This document shows, piece after piece, positions 47,217 to 57,679 of a DNA stretch of 64,000 nucleotides. The stretch comes from Lineus longissimus. Taxonomy: Eukaryota > Nemertea > Pilidiophora > Heteronemertea > Lineidae. The notes under the pieces are model-generated. The model was not told the DNA's origin. It did not search any database and saw only the letters and a program-made list of their open reading frames with translations. The DNA lies in assembly GCF_910592395.1 (NCBI RefSeq), contig NC_088309.1, forward strand, positions 5,892,501-5,956,500, read 5' to 3'. Each line of letters begins with the position of its first letter. The stretch's first letter is position 1. Made by a program: the position numbers and the translations under genes.

Positions 47217-47322
47217 GGGAGTTTTCGCAAATCCCCCGAAACGCCAACGTGAACGCCTATCTCATTGTTCGACGACAATGAGATAGCCGTTCACAATGAC
47301 GTTTCGGGCACTTTGCGTAAAC
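47217..47322. mobile_element. Foldback MITE, copy 2 (both arms present)
   Basis: The left arm starts GGGAGTTTTCGCAAATCCCC and continues through AACGTGAACGCCTATCTCATTG. The right arm CAATGAGATAGCCGTTCAC...GACGTTTCGGGCACTTTGCG is its near complement, with a very small loop (TTCGACGA). The element is about 106 bp, non-coding, and matches the copies at 29944 and 48321. Confidence 0.75.
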
Positions 47323-47786
47323 AAGTGATGTCCCGAGAGAAAGTTTCACTCTCCGTAGGCGAGATAACGATTTTGTCAGTGTTAAATTCTCCTGAGTAGA
47401 GGAACCTCCATACTTGAAATCCTATTCCTCCGTGGTTGATCGTACCTTTTTAAACGTTCCAATGACGTTTTTGACTAGAGGCGCAGAGTGGTCGCCTAAT
47501 ATGAGCTTGATATGTATACCACATTGTTTGTACATTCTAGTTGCTTGATACCAATCCAAAAACTAGAGAAAAACTACGTGGTCTTCCCACTTTATTATAT
47601 TTTGTGCGAACTATAACCATGATAAATGCACTGCGGTTAATAGGGATTGTTCCTCCAACACTACCTTTAATAGTCCACCGAGGCTGACGAAATGCGCTCA
47701 TCTCTTGTAGAGGGAGGGGCTTGGTCGATCTAAACAAACCTCCCCGAGTGATGCGGATAATGGCGTATCTTTTAGGAAGTGACTAC

Positions 47787-48010
47787 TTGGCAAGCCCGGC
47801 TTACCAAACAGCGACTTTTTCTTGTCCTGAATGGCGAGCCGAACTCATTAATATTAAAGTAAAGTCTCCAGCTCGCCAAACAGGGTAGATTTTTTACCTG
47901 TTTGGCAAGCCCGGCTGGCCGAACAGGGTGGCTTTTTAGTGCTGTTTGGCAAGCGGCTCTCCAAACAGGACAAAAAAAGATGCCTGTTCCGCGAGCGGCT
48001 TGCCAAATAG
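47787..48010. repeat. Array of palindromic CTGTTTGGCAAGC...GCTTGCCAAACAG units
   Basis: Five related units lie at about 47787-47811, 47831-47884 (split by an AT-rich insert), 47897-47928, 47941-47969 and 47982-48010. Each is a near-palindrome, e.g. CTGTTTGGCAAGC followed by CCGGCTGGCCGAACAG, and T-rich or A-rich linkers separate units. The array begins about 75 bp past the oxygenase stop codon, so it may be transcribed as part of that 3' UTR, where each unit could form a hairpin. Confidence 0.7.
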
Positions 48011-48084
48011 ACCCGGCCTATCTTTTATACAGTCAAGCCGTTATTCTCGGCATACCCCAAGCTCCTGCCTGTCGTACTACCCCT

Positions 48085-51000
48085 TTAATACATTGCTTTG
48101 AACTTTTGAAAGAGGTATGTTTGGTGCAAATGGCCAGGAATACTGTCTGAGCCATCCAAGGGGGCAATGAGACTGTGGTTATCCGGATTGACAAAGAATG
48201 CTGCCGACCGTCTGGTGTGCAGCCGCCGTTTTTCGTGAAGTGCTGGAAGACCAGCGCGGTGAACCTGCAACGAATGAGAGGATCAAAGTAGTTTATTACT
48301 GGATTAAGGTAATATGGTGATGAGTTTTCGCATATCCCCCCCCCCCGCAACGCCAACGCCTATGTAAGCTTGCAGGGTGAGCAAGACCAGACCTTGATAG
48401 GAAATTATTTTTATGATGAAACTGTTGCACAGAGAGATATTCCGTGGTGTTTGATCCTCATTTCAATTAAAATGTCTCAAATCGCCCGATGAGCCAAGGC
48501 AACTTTAAGGACAAACCATGTGAAGAGGAGACATGTTACATGTAGTCTGACCTCACCACGCGGGCATAAGAGCAGGCTTATCATCAGTATCTTATAGAAA
48601 CTGCTTACCGCCCCTTCGTATCCTCCCGACGTGAGGAATTCAAAGGATTCACTCGGAATCAAAGTGAAAATCCCTTCTCTTGGTTCGACGTACACCCATT
48701 CACCAGATCGTGTTTGTAACTGTAAACAAAATACGTACATTGGATCTGAACTAAAAGATGGTTTCTCTGGAATAAAGCGAAGGACTATCAGCTACATGTA
48801 GTAGATCGGACAAATTTAGAAATTTGCGCCTTTTCCTGTCGCCAAGTCCATGAAGGAAAGGCGATCAGGATGACGAATGGACTACATCGGCGGCTATTTA
48901 GAAGGTGAATGAGTGAAAGCGCTAGGTTCTAACTTAAGATGGTTCACTTGGTAATGCAATCACTAACCTCGAGGCCTCCAACATCCCTCTGCATCATTAT
49001 AGTTAGAGTGCCAAAGTCTTTGTGTGCGCCAAGTCGTTGACCACTGGTGACACCTGTTCATTAGAAGAAAAGAAATGAAACACTATTATAGCGATGATAA
49101 CATGAAGATTGTGGTTGGAGTGCGGCCACCGATTGGTTAAATTGCAATCTCGTCATGTTGACATCGCTCCGTTGCAGGTCGCGGCGACTAAAATTGCTCG
49201 CTTGCATGGCGCTTTAGTAAAGTGCCCTGTGCTGAACTAAGCCTGTACATGTATTAAACTTTGCAGTTGAAAGGTACACTGTTGTTTATTATCAAATGGT
49301 TTTAAAATGTTACATAGTTAAATGTATTTGGTTAATTGCATCTCAGCACAGACAATGGTTTTAAAATGTTACATAGTTAAATGTATTTGGTTAATTGCAT
49401 CTCAGCACAGACAAGCAAAGGTCAGACGAATTTGAAACATTGTGGTTGTCTGGTTTGAACACCAAACAGAATCTAAAGGCAATGTCAGATGATGCCAGAC
49501 AGTGCATTTTTTTCTTACTCTCACTAAAGTCTTAAATATACATGTACAACAAAATGTATGAAATCAACCTCCTCAGGACGGAACAGTGCGATTTCTTTTA
49601 TTTACTGCAAGGAGCATCCATCTCCACTAGAACAAGCACAATAGCGAGTGGCGCGCCTGCGGAGGTTGTGTCAATATTGATAATTGTTGCTTGGGATACC
49701 AGCACCGTACGTGTACCATTGCTACGCAGCATATGGGGCTATTCCTCTCATTGGGAGATTGGGGTTGTGTATGACATTCATTGCAAAAATGCAGCCAATT
49801 TGAAATAAACAGCATACTTGCCTTCTTTGATTGGTGGATATTTCAAGAAGCGGAGTGATGTCATGTTGCCTGGTTGCCCAATTTTAGAATGAAGTTTAGC
49901 AATAGCGTCAGCGTCCTGCAAGGTGGGGTGTAATCTTAATGCATTTCGGACACTAATTAAACAGTACAGTAATGTTTTAGAGTTGATGAGATCTGAGATA
50001 GTTGCGCATTCTATTTCGGTTAGGTATTCAAATGCCGAATGTTTTCGCTCATAACAGGATTTGTTATTACTTCAGACCATCGACAAAGTCGATACTACAT
50101 TAATGTACAACCAGGGCTCTCAATTACATGATTCCTACACCGTATAACGTGTAGGCCGTACAGGATGTCCCCAAATTAGGTCTCAACTCAACCAATCTTA
50201 CCTGAAGAGCCAATGCTTTTCCAAATAATCGCAGAAAATGTATTGACAACTTGTGTAGTCGCTTAAAGAACGTTGCGTGTGATTGACAAAAATTAGGTAT
50301 ATCATCTTCGGGCCACTCAAGACGCTGGAATTAAATGAAAATGTAGACCAGACGTGGCGATGACATTGTATCTTCAAGCCTTCGAACAGAATATGATTAT
50401 TGCAGCTAAACTGATATAAATATACCTCCCGGGTATACCACTGGTTTTCTTTGCATGATATAACGATCGACTTCCGTTATTCTGAAGTCACCGCTCACGA
50501 CGAAGCGAGACAGGTGACTTCTCAGCGGGAAGAGACAACTATAGGTCTGCGCTCAGACGCAGGTTTTTAATCAGGGTTAAATGTAGTTCTTCCAAGGTCG
50601 GTCGGTGTAGACGTTTGAAATGTTCTAGGATAGAATTTCCAGCGAACAAAGTTCATGTAGTTTATCATGCGCTTCATCTCTGGGCTATTGACGGTCATGG
50701 CCTCTTCAGAACTATAGGCCCAGCATCCCGGCAAGCCGTCAGAATACGATAGGGCCGAACACTAGTCCAGGGGACAGTTTTCTACTTCTACACTGGGTAA
50801 CTACAATTGCAAACGGAAGTTTCCGTAGCAGTGTGACAAGCTGTTCGAAAGATAAATGCGTCTGTCTCGATATTAGTGCACTTAGTTCTATACCTACATC
50901 ATTATTGTTGTGACGTACCGGAATATTATCCCTGGTACCATCAAAGTCCACCATGTGCGGTATGTAGTTATAATCTTCCTTATAGTCAGCCCGGTCTCCC

Positions 51001-52244
51001 TCTAAACCTGAAACACTGAAGAGGGGCGTTGGACATTAAGGGGGGACAATAGTCATGAGCGCTGGGAGGTCAGTTGATGGTCTACAGGTGAATAGATAAT
51101 GTACATTGTATTGCACAGCGAGTTAACGAACTTGGTGTGAGGTTTAACTTATTAAACAAATGAGATACAGGCATGAGTAAGTACACGTATTCACGTATTT
51201 TGCAATAGTAGGGACGCCTTTTGTAATGGGCCTTAATGATAAAAGATATGTACCCTTTCCCCATGCCGGCCAAGACCCGATGTTGTGTAATAGCGCCCAA
51301 CCAAAGCGGCACACAACAAATTCTCATTATAAGGGGAAAACATGCAGAAGAAGAATGACAAAAGATGGGCGGGCGAGAAAGTTTTTCTGCAGACCATTGT
51401 CACTTACACTTCTTGTTCGACTGGCGTCCACCCCATTGTTCCACCTCCCTTGGCCCTCAAAGCTTTCTGTTTTATGTCTTTTGGAAGGTCAAAGAAATCA
51501 TCGGACATTTTCCACATATCGGCCATCTGCAAATACAGGTATATATTAACGAGCAAGACATGTCAATAATAGTTGATATGCATGCCACTAAGGTGTCATC
51601 CGAATTTATGAAAGGTTAGGGCTCAGACCACGCGAACTACAACGGAGTTCGTCAGATCAGTGTCAGCGTTCACCGAGAGAGTCAATTCAAACCGCTAAAA
51701 GTAGTGATGACACTGTATGCCACTTTTGGGATTTGACAAAAAGGCACAACCGCCGATCGGAATCAAACCACACCGAATCGGCAAGATTTTCGTCTCACTC
51801 GGCACACAGCTTGACCGTAAAGCCACAGGCGTTTGTGCCGGAAGGACTATGATTCGAGGGACTATTTTTCCTTCTACATCACCACCTATGTAGAGCTAAT
51901 GTACACCACGGTACATACATCGCATGATACACCGTGGTCTGGTGTGAACGTTCGCTGTAGAACTAAATCACTTGTCCTTCACAAACGCCTGTGACATAGG
52001 CCCTATCAGCATGTCGCCGTATGTCAATGACGTGACAGTCATATAAGCAAGAGAGCATGTCACACTAGTTAGAGCTTACCTCCTTATTCGAGATGCCATG
52101 GTTGATGATGAAGGCAAAGCCGACGTCGGTAAAAGCCCGGTGGAGTTCTTCAGAGACCTTCTGGCATTCGTCCGATGTCGGATCGAAGTCGATATTATCC
52201 GGACTGCAGGCAGAACAATCGACGATTGGAGATACATAATCCAT
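48085..52244 (-). CDS. 2-oxoglutarate/Fe(II) oxygenase, isopenicillin-N-synthase-like, eight exons
   Basis: I assembled eight exons: 52244-52080, 51526-51408, 51015-50919, 50324-50202, 49915-49822, 49053-48968, 48719-48609 and 48264-48085. All phases agree and give 324 residues, a normal family length. Enzymes of this family oxidise small molecules using Fe(II), O2 and 2-oxoglutarate; the substrate here is unknown. The N-terminal domain has the typical FTDVGFAFIINHGI and SDDFFDLP. The double-stranded beta-helix core has the iron ligands H210 and D212 (LGAHKDFGTLT) and H267 (VHRAG), and the 2-oxoglutarate-binding R283-x-S285 pair (RRSAAFF). The end reads YLFQKFKAMY. Seven introns are GT-AG except intron 5, whose donor is GC (GAAG|GCAAGT at 49821). 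Intron 7 contains half a foldback MITE, and intron 5 a 59-bp tandem duplication. The ATG context is TAAACATGG. It is probably a cytosolic enzyme, with no signal peptide. Confidence 0.93.
48321..48364. mobile_element. Foldback MITE, copy 3 (one arm only)
   Basis: GAGTTTTCGCATATCCCC followed by a C-tract, GCAACGCCAACGCCTATG, matches the left arm of the copy at 47217. It lies inside intron 7 of the oxygenase gene. The second arm is missing and the C-tract is expanded. Confidence 0.6.
49295..49414. repeat. Exact tandem duplication of a 59-bp unit
   Basis: The unit begins AATGGTTTTAAAATGTTACA and ends ATCTCAGCACAGACA. Copies start at 49295 and 49354 and show no differences. It lies in intron 5 (49054-49821) of the oxygenase gene, upstream of exon 6. 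Identity means a very recent event or an assembly artefact. Confidence 0.85.
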
Positions 52245-54346
52245 GTTTAGCGTCAGTTGTTGTGAATTTATCGAAGGAAAACAGTCTGGCTATAGCATTG
52301 CGTGTATATTGGTGTTATAATAATGATCGATGCGTCTAGGCCTATACCAACTACCTATCTGGTTGCCCTGGTGGCGGTTTTTTCCACAACATTCGCCATT
52401 GGGCCAGTCTTATGTATTATTCAGTCAATTCCGGCGAGTCTCAACCTGCACATAAACTGTGCATAAATTTTCATAAGCATTGTTGGCTGGAGTTCAATAA
52501 CACTATGCTGAGTCATGGTGACGTGCTGATTTGGGTCACTGGAGCAGATACGCCACAAAAGGGTAATAATGTCCACGTCCTTTCGGGCTCTTGCATGCAG
52601 GCTGGTTTATATCAATTATTGTGTGGTTGGGGCGGCTTGGGACTGCCACCTGCAATAAAATTGCCGAATTAAAAAAAACAAAAAGGTCTCTATGAATTTC
52701 TTAGACTTTCAAGGGGTCTCTAGTTTTAATATTTCATATATATCTCGTTTTTTTTGGTAGCTGTCTAACCCTGTATTTTTATGCTTAGGCATGGGTATTC
52801 ATCTCTTGTAAAGCGCCACTGACAATTATTTTTTGAAGCGGTGCTATATGAAATAATGTTTTTTTAGATTATCATTTATGTAGCCTATATATAGGCCTAT
52901 ATATTTATTTGATAATACACGTACCTAGTCAAATACAATTATTTGAAAGACTCTGATAATAGTTTGTCCTCCATCGACCGTGATAAAATTGTTATAAAAA
53001 ACTTCCTTGAGCTAATCAAGGTCAAAAAAGAACGCAGACAATATCACGATCTTGTTTTTAATAACTTTATTGAACAATAAGTTATTAGAGTATAGAGTTT
53101 CTACAGCCGGGGATAGAATGTCCGGGGACCAAGCATTCTATCACTCACTTTAATCTGGAGCTATTGGTGGTCATGGCATCTTGTACAGAACCATTTATAG
53201 CATAATCCGACAGAATACAATAGGCCCGGACACTTTTCCAGGGGAAATTTTCTGCTTTTACACTCCCCCGACTCCTCCGAAGTATCGGCGATATGTGACC
53301 TGATCATCCTGATAATGTTGATGTGATTGTGACAGCGAAAGTGGTGCGACAACACACTTGGTCCTGATTGTACTTCACAGGAACCGCTTGTTGCCGACAA
53401 AGTCAAGACAGTTACCAGGCGTTACCTCATGCAGTTAAGTCCAATCAACCTAAAGCCACGATAAAATACATCATCAACGGGCTAATGCAATTTGAACGAC
53501 CAGCACAAGAAGGACGTGTCAAATTTTGTCCTGGATTATGAACGGGCACCAATGATGAAATGTACAAACAACCACTGATTGTGAAACTTTCAATATAGCA
53601 TTTGAAATGTTTAGGACAAATTCAAATGCTTAACTTGAACTGGTATCTTCATCTGTTGATATTTAAAAATCACTAATAGGTTTTACAAAAAGATATTTCT
53701 AACAAAAAGCTATGAAGGCACTATATTTGTGAATAGGTGACGCTCCAGTTTGGTAGGATTCGCATCCTAGTGTAGCAGAATGGAATGACCACTGGAAAAC
53801 GTGTCCCTGGTTGGTGACCTCGGGTTAAGGTATGGTTCTACTGAGACTTGGCCCAGAGTTATTTCTGTCTCCATGGAGGTTTTTTCACGGAGGGAAGAGT
53901 TGTTCCATGACCCTGAAAATAAAATAAGATACAGCGATACTATAGGGAGCGTCTCAGAAGCTTAATTGTTGTGCCCTAAAGACCAGTCTCCATCTCGTAT
54001 GTGAATTTGTTCCCCTGTGCGTTTCTTGCGTTTCTTGCGTGCCACTACGATTCTGCACAAATTGCAGTTATAACCCTGTACTGAACTTCCAGCGCTATTG
54101 CCTCCGTAGCCTCCGCCCATACGAGCGTTGTCTCGATGTCAATACATTTGAGGGTCAAGATGGAGGAGACGTTTCGTTAGTCTGCTCTGGATATACGATC
54201 ATATGCATCAGGTGGATCTGAGTCGTATTTGGTTACACAAGTTCTGCATCCTACCTGCTTAAACTGGGCACTGCACCTCGTCATTCTGAAAACTGGCACT
54301 CATCATTCTCCCTCACACCTCATGGGCCGAGGGGTCAGTCACCTCT
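52245..54346. other. Region upstream of the oxygenase gene; no assembled gene
   Basis: It should contain the oxygenase promoter immediately beyond 52244. A Cys-rich minus frame at 53161-53406 (ECKSRKF...CPG...CYKWFCTRCHDH) shares about 100 bp of diverged similarity with 50700-50805 in intron 3 of the oxygenase gene, so it may be a repeat rather than a gene. A 52-codon minus ORF starting MGGGYGGNSAGSS near 54124 is open but unsupported. Confidence 0.4.
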
Positions 54347-54436
54347 GAAATCATGTGACAGATCAAGTTAATGGTCAAATTCAGGAACACATGTAAAGAT
54401 AAAGATAGATTCCAATAAATTTTCAGCAAGACTTAC

Positions 54437-54541
54437 CTTTCATTTTGACAGTCGCAACGTGAATTAAGACTATAGAGACCTGCCACTTTAGTTTTCCTGG
54501 CAATATGGTCCATCAGAATAGCACCAGGTAGCATACTAATT
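54437..54541 (-). CDS. Candidate internal exon, copy A
   Basis: This is a 105-bp frame between an acceptor GACAG| at 54542 and a strong donor AG|GTAAGT at 54436; both edges are phase 2. The peptide includes SMLPGAILMDHIARKTKVAG and ends with a CDC pair. The same exon, with the same boundaries, occurs in copy B (55331-55435). The family is unrecognised; the pattern loosely recalls the start of a PAN/Apple-like module, which I cannot confirm. Confidence 0.45.
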
Positions 54542-55052
54542 CTGTCTTTATCATACCTTTAAAGGCACTATGGCAAACTTCAATCTCCAATCAAATCAAA
54601 GTATGTTGGATCAAATACCCACACAGGGTCTCCTAATTATCATGATCATATACATTATCAAATGATAACATATCGCCTTCTCTTTCAGCGAAACCGAGAC
54701 AGAATTATTCACATTGTGTTCAACTGCGTTCATTTCGCAGTCAATTCATTAGTTACCAATGTATGCCTTAGAGGGGGCAGAATGGCACTGTTTAGACAAG
54801 AAGCCTCTCCAACAGCCCCAGGAATATTGGATAGAACGGCACTGTACTGGGTCCCAATAATAAATATTGCCATAAAGACATATGATATTGTTTTGGGACT
54901 TATGTAAGATTAGTTCTCTCCGCCAAACCCAAGACTGAAGGATTAAAATCTTGTGTTTATAGGCTAACAAATGCAAACACTTTCAAGTGAACCCCCTACG
55001 AGAGACGAGTGGCTCTTCTTCTCTCCGACTTTGACACCCTGCTACGAACATA

Positions 55053-55238
55053 TCAATAGATCAGCCAGCGGTCCTTGGTGTCGCCGCGTGGGTTACGTCC
55101 AGTGAAATTGTTTGCAAAGGTCAGGGAACCACGATCTGACATCCATAACCAGCGTATCCCCTTTTCATGCCAGTTATAGTCGGGTGCTACACCACAGTCG
55201 GGATAGTGGCCGCCAAATGAATGGTTGTTGAATTTAAA
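55053..55238 (-). CDS. Candidate terminal exon, copy A
   Basis: The frame encodes a peptide with GGHYPDCGVAPDYNWHEKG and WLWMSDRGSLTFANNF and ends in TGA at 55055-55053. It differs from copy B by very few residues (e.g. Gly for Ser near the C-terminus). In this copy the acceptor seen in B is absent because the duplication junction falls there, so this copy may be dead or spliced differently. Confidence 0.45.
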   Translation of the reverse strand, partial: FKFNNHSFGGHYPDCGVAPDYNWHEKGIRWLWMSDRGSLTFANNFTGRNPRGDTKDRWLIY

Positions 55239-55330
55239 ATCATGAAATCATGAGACAGATCAAGCTAAGGGTCAAACTCAGGAACGTCAAGATCAAGATT
55301 TCCTTCCAATAAATTTTCAGCAAGACTTAC

Positions 55331-55435
55331 CTTTTACTTGGACAATTGCAACGTGAATTAAGACTATAGAGACCTGCCACTTTAGTTTTCCTGGCAATAT
55401 GGTCCATCAGAATAGCACCAGGTAGCATACTAATG
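55331..55435 (-). CDS. Candidate internal exon, copy B
   Basis: Same 105-bp exon as at 54437-54541, with acceptor GACAG| and donor AG|GTAAGT intact. The final residues differ: CNCPSK instead of CDCQNE. Most substitutions between the copies fall in this last part, while the first 28 codons are identical. Confidence 0.45.
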
Positions 55436-55946
55436 CTGTCTTTATCATACCTTTAAAGGCACTATGGCAAACTTCCATCTCCAATCAAATCAAAGTATGT
55501 TGGATCAAACACCCACAAAAGGTCTCCTAACTATCATGATCATATACATTATCAAATAATAACATATCGCCTTCTTTTCGGCGAAACCGAGACTGAATTA
55601 TTTACATTGTGTTCAACTGCGTTCATTTCGCAGTCAATTCATTAGTTACCAATATATTCTTTAGAGGGGGCAGAATGGCACTGTTTAAACAAGAAGCCTC
55701 ATCAACAGCTTCAAAGAATATTGGATAGAACGGCACTGTACTGGGTCCCAATAATAAATATTGCCATAAAGACATATGATATTGTTTTGGGACTTATGTA
55801 AGATTAGTTCTCTCCGCCAAACCCAAGACTGAAGGATTAAAATCTTGTGTTTATAGGCTAACAAATGCAAACACTTTCAAGTGAACCCCCTACGAGAGAC
55901 GAGTGGCTCTTCTTCTCTCCGACTTTGACACCCTGCTACGAACATA

Positions 55947-56133
55947 TCAATAGATCAGCCAGCGGTCCTTGGTGTCGCTGCGTGGGTTTCGTCCAGTGAA
56001 ATTGTTTGCAAAGGTCAGGGAACCACGATCTGACATCCATAACCAGCGTATCCCCTTTTCATGCCAGCTATAGTCGGGTGCTACACCACAGTCGGGATAA
56101 TGGCCGCCAAATGAATGGTTGTTGAATTTAAAG
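55947..56133 (-). CDS. Candidate terminal exon, copy B
   Basis: Begins after a possible acceptor TTAACAG| at 56134 and ends in TGA at 55949-55947. The peptide contains NNHSFGGHYPDCG and NWHEKGIRWLWMSDRG and ends DRWLIY. Aromatic and Gly-rich text with one Cys suggests a folded, perhaps secreted, C-terminus. I do not recognise the family. Confidence 0.5.
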
Positions 56134-56175
56134 CTGTTAACTGTTTTACGTCAATTTACATATAATTAGACAAAC

Positions 56176-56271
56176 CTTCATAAATTCAGTGGAGATTTTC
56201 ACATCACAGGATAGAACAGCAGTGATGGCATCTCGCAGATTTAACACGATCACTCCCATCTTCACCATCAT
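56176..56271 (-). CDS. Candidate 5' exon with hydrophobic start
   Basis: ATG at 56271 opens 32 codons (MMVKMGVIVLNLRDAITAVL ...) ending at a donor AAG|GTTTGT at 56175. It lies just upstream of the copy B terminal exon on the same strand, but its phase 0 does not match that exon's acceptor, so another exon would be needed. It may be a signal-anchor-like leader. Weak. Confidence 0.25.
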
Positions 56272-56473
56272 GACTTGGACGTGCGCCTTGTATTTGATCA
56301 GGGATGGCAATTAAAATTGCCGCTGAACATGTACATGAAGTACAATGATGTACATAATTCACACATTTTCTGGCTTGAAATTTCATTCCCGCCTTGATTG
56401 TATGACTATTTCTACAATAAAAACCCTTTGAAACCAACCCATACCTTTATCAGGAATATATGCTGTGCCTTAC

Positions 56474-56519
56474 CTTCTGCTGCAGCCGTTCTGATTTGTT
56501 TCGGCAAATTTAAAGGCAT
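56474..56519 (-). CDS. Candidate first exon (orphan)
   Basis: ATG at 56519 gives MPLNLPKQIRTAAAE plus one base, ending at donor GAAG|GTAAGG at 56473. The peptide and donor look genuine, but I could not place the next exon with certainty. Confidence 0.3.
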
Positions 56520-57143
56520 TTTTACGTTTGAAATCGGAGAAGTGTTCCTGCCATGTTCTCCGCATCTCACACACAAACCGACTGGCGTTCAAATCAACCG
56601 CGACCGATCATGACCAAAGACAATAAATTCGTCGTCACAGCCGGCTGGGCACCCCCTTGAACCAGGGCGGCCAGCACTTATCTGCTCAGGAGAGACCTTT
56701 GTTCTGTCAATGATCATTATGACAGGCATTGTCAAAATGTGGGATTGGCCTTAGCATACATACTTGTACATGTACATTTGCCGAGCTGTGGAAATGCATT
56801 AGGCAGGTTCCGTAGGCCAAAAGACGATGTAAATGCATTTTATCGACGATTTTTTTTATTCATTTCCCCATTCCTCCTACAACCAAGCATAAAAGATGGT
56901 TCAGTGTCGTGTAAATCAATTAACAGATGGAGGAAGTGATGACTCGAAAGACATTCGTACTTTGTAGTTCGTCGTTCGTAGGGCGCTCACTTTCGAAACA
57001 TCCAACCATTCGAAACAGAATACAATTGCCAACTTTGATAGCATGATATCAAACTTGATTCGGTCGGGTCACTAAATGGGTTGTTCATTAAACACTCCTA
57101 TCTCCTGGGTAAAACCATCATTTGGTCAACGGCAGTATCTAAA

Positions 57144-57679
57144 ACCACATACCCAGATACCCACATTCCAATTTTTTCAAGGTGGGGCAATCCAATGACG
57201 GTTGAAGCTTTTTCTTCACAACTATTGTTAAAGGAAAATCTGTCGATCTTTCGAGCTTAGAGGGCGCCACCGCCAGTCACGTATGTTAAAGGGGAAGTCT
57301 GTTGTAAAAGGGAAATTTGTCGATATTTCCACCGGATGTGGTACTCTGCCAAATGGGAATATCTGTCGATATAAAGGGGGATATGGTGATATTTGAATCC
57401 TAGAGGGCGCCATCGTCACTTTCTAGTGTGAAAGGGAAATCTGTCGATATTTCAATCTTACAGGGCGCCACCGGATGTCACTGTTGAAGGTGAATCAAAC
57501 GATATTTTGAATTTAAAGGTCAGGAAAATCTGTCGATCTTTCGACCTCAGAGGGCGCCACTGTCAGTAATTTCTGTTAAAGGGGAAGTCTGCGGCTTTTG
57601 TTAAAGGTGAAATTTGTCGATATTTCAAGTTGTGAAGAAAAAGCTTCAACTGGCATGTGGGTATATGTGGGTATGTGGT
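57144..57679. mobile_element. Non-autonomous element with inverted ends and an internal array
   Basis: The left end starts ACCACATACCCAGATACCCA and its inner part reads GGTTGAAGCTTTTTCTTCAC. The right end (57628-57679) is the inverted counterpart, AGTTGTGAAGAAAAAGCTTC...CATGTGGGTATATGTGGG. The interior is a diverged array of AAATCTGTCGATATTTC followed by AGAGGGCGCCAC, with GGCGCC boxes near 57258, 57403, 57465 and 57550. No ORF. The structure recalls Helitron-like or pearl-type elements of marine invertebrates with core repeats, but the class is unproven. Confidence 0.7.

Larger units (their letters stand above)
46111..48084. other. Intergenic region rich in foldback and palindromic repeats
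   Basis: It carries the likely 3' UTR of the 45-kb gene, a repeat arm related to the 35.4-kb palindrome at about 46190-46310, a complete foldback MITE at 47217-47322 and the palindromic array at 47787-48010 just past the oxygenase stop codon. No gene was found. Confidence 0.5.
54347..56133. repeat. Tandem segmental duplication, two units of about 890 bp
   Basis: Unit A (54347-55238) and unit B (55244-56131) are nearly identical across most of their length, offset about 897 bp, with clustered substitutions near 54375-54470 and a few small indels. Both units retain the same two exon-like reading frames on the minus strand with intact splice sites or stop codon, listed separately. Confidence 0.9.

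Noticed and set aside
53741-53815. Possible tRNA (GGATTCGCATCC text)
   Set aside because: No acceptor stem pairing and no A-box at the right distance.
54749-55870. Matching minus frames of 61-75 codons in the two duplicated units
   Set aside because: They match only because the DNA is duplicated; the translation is AT-driven and lacks splice or start support.
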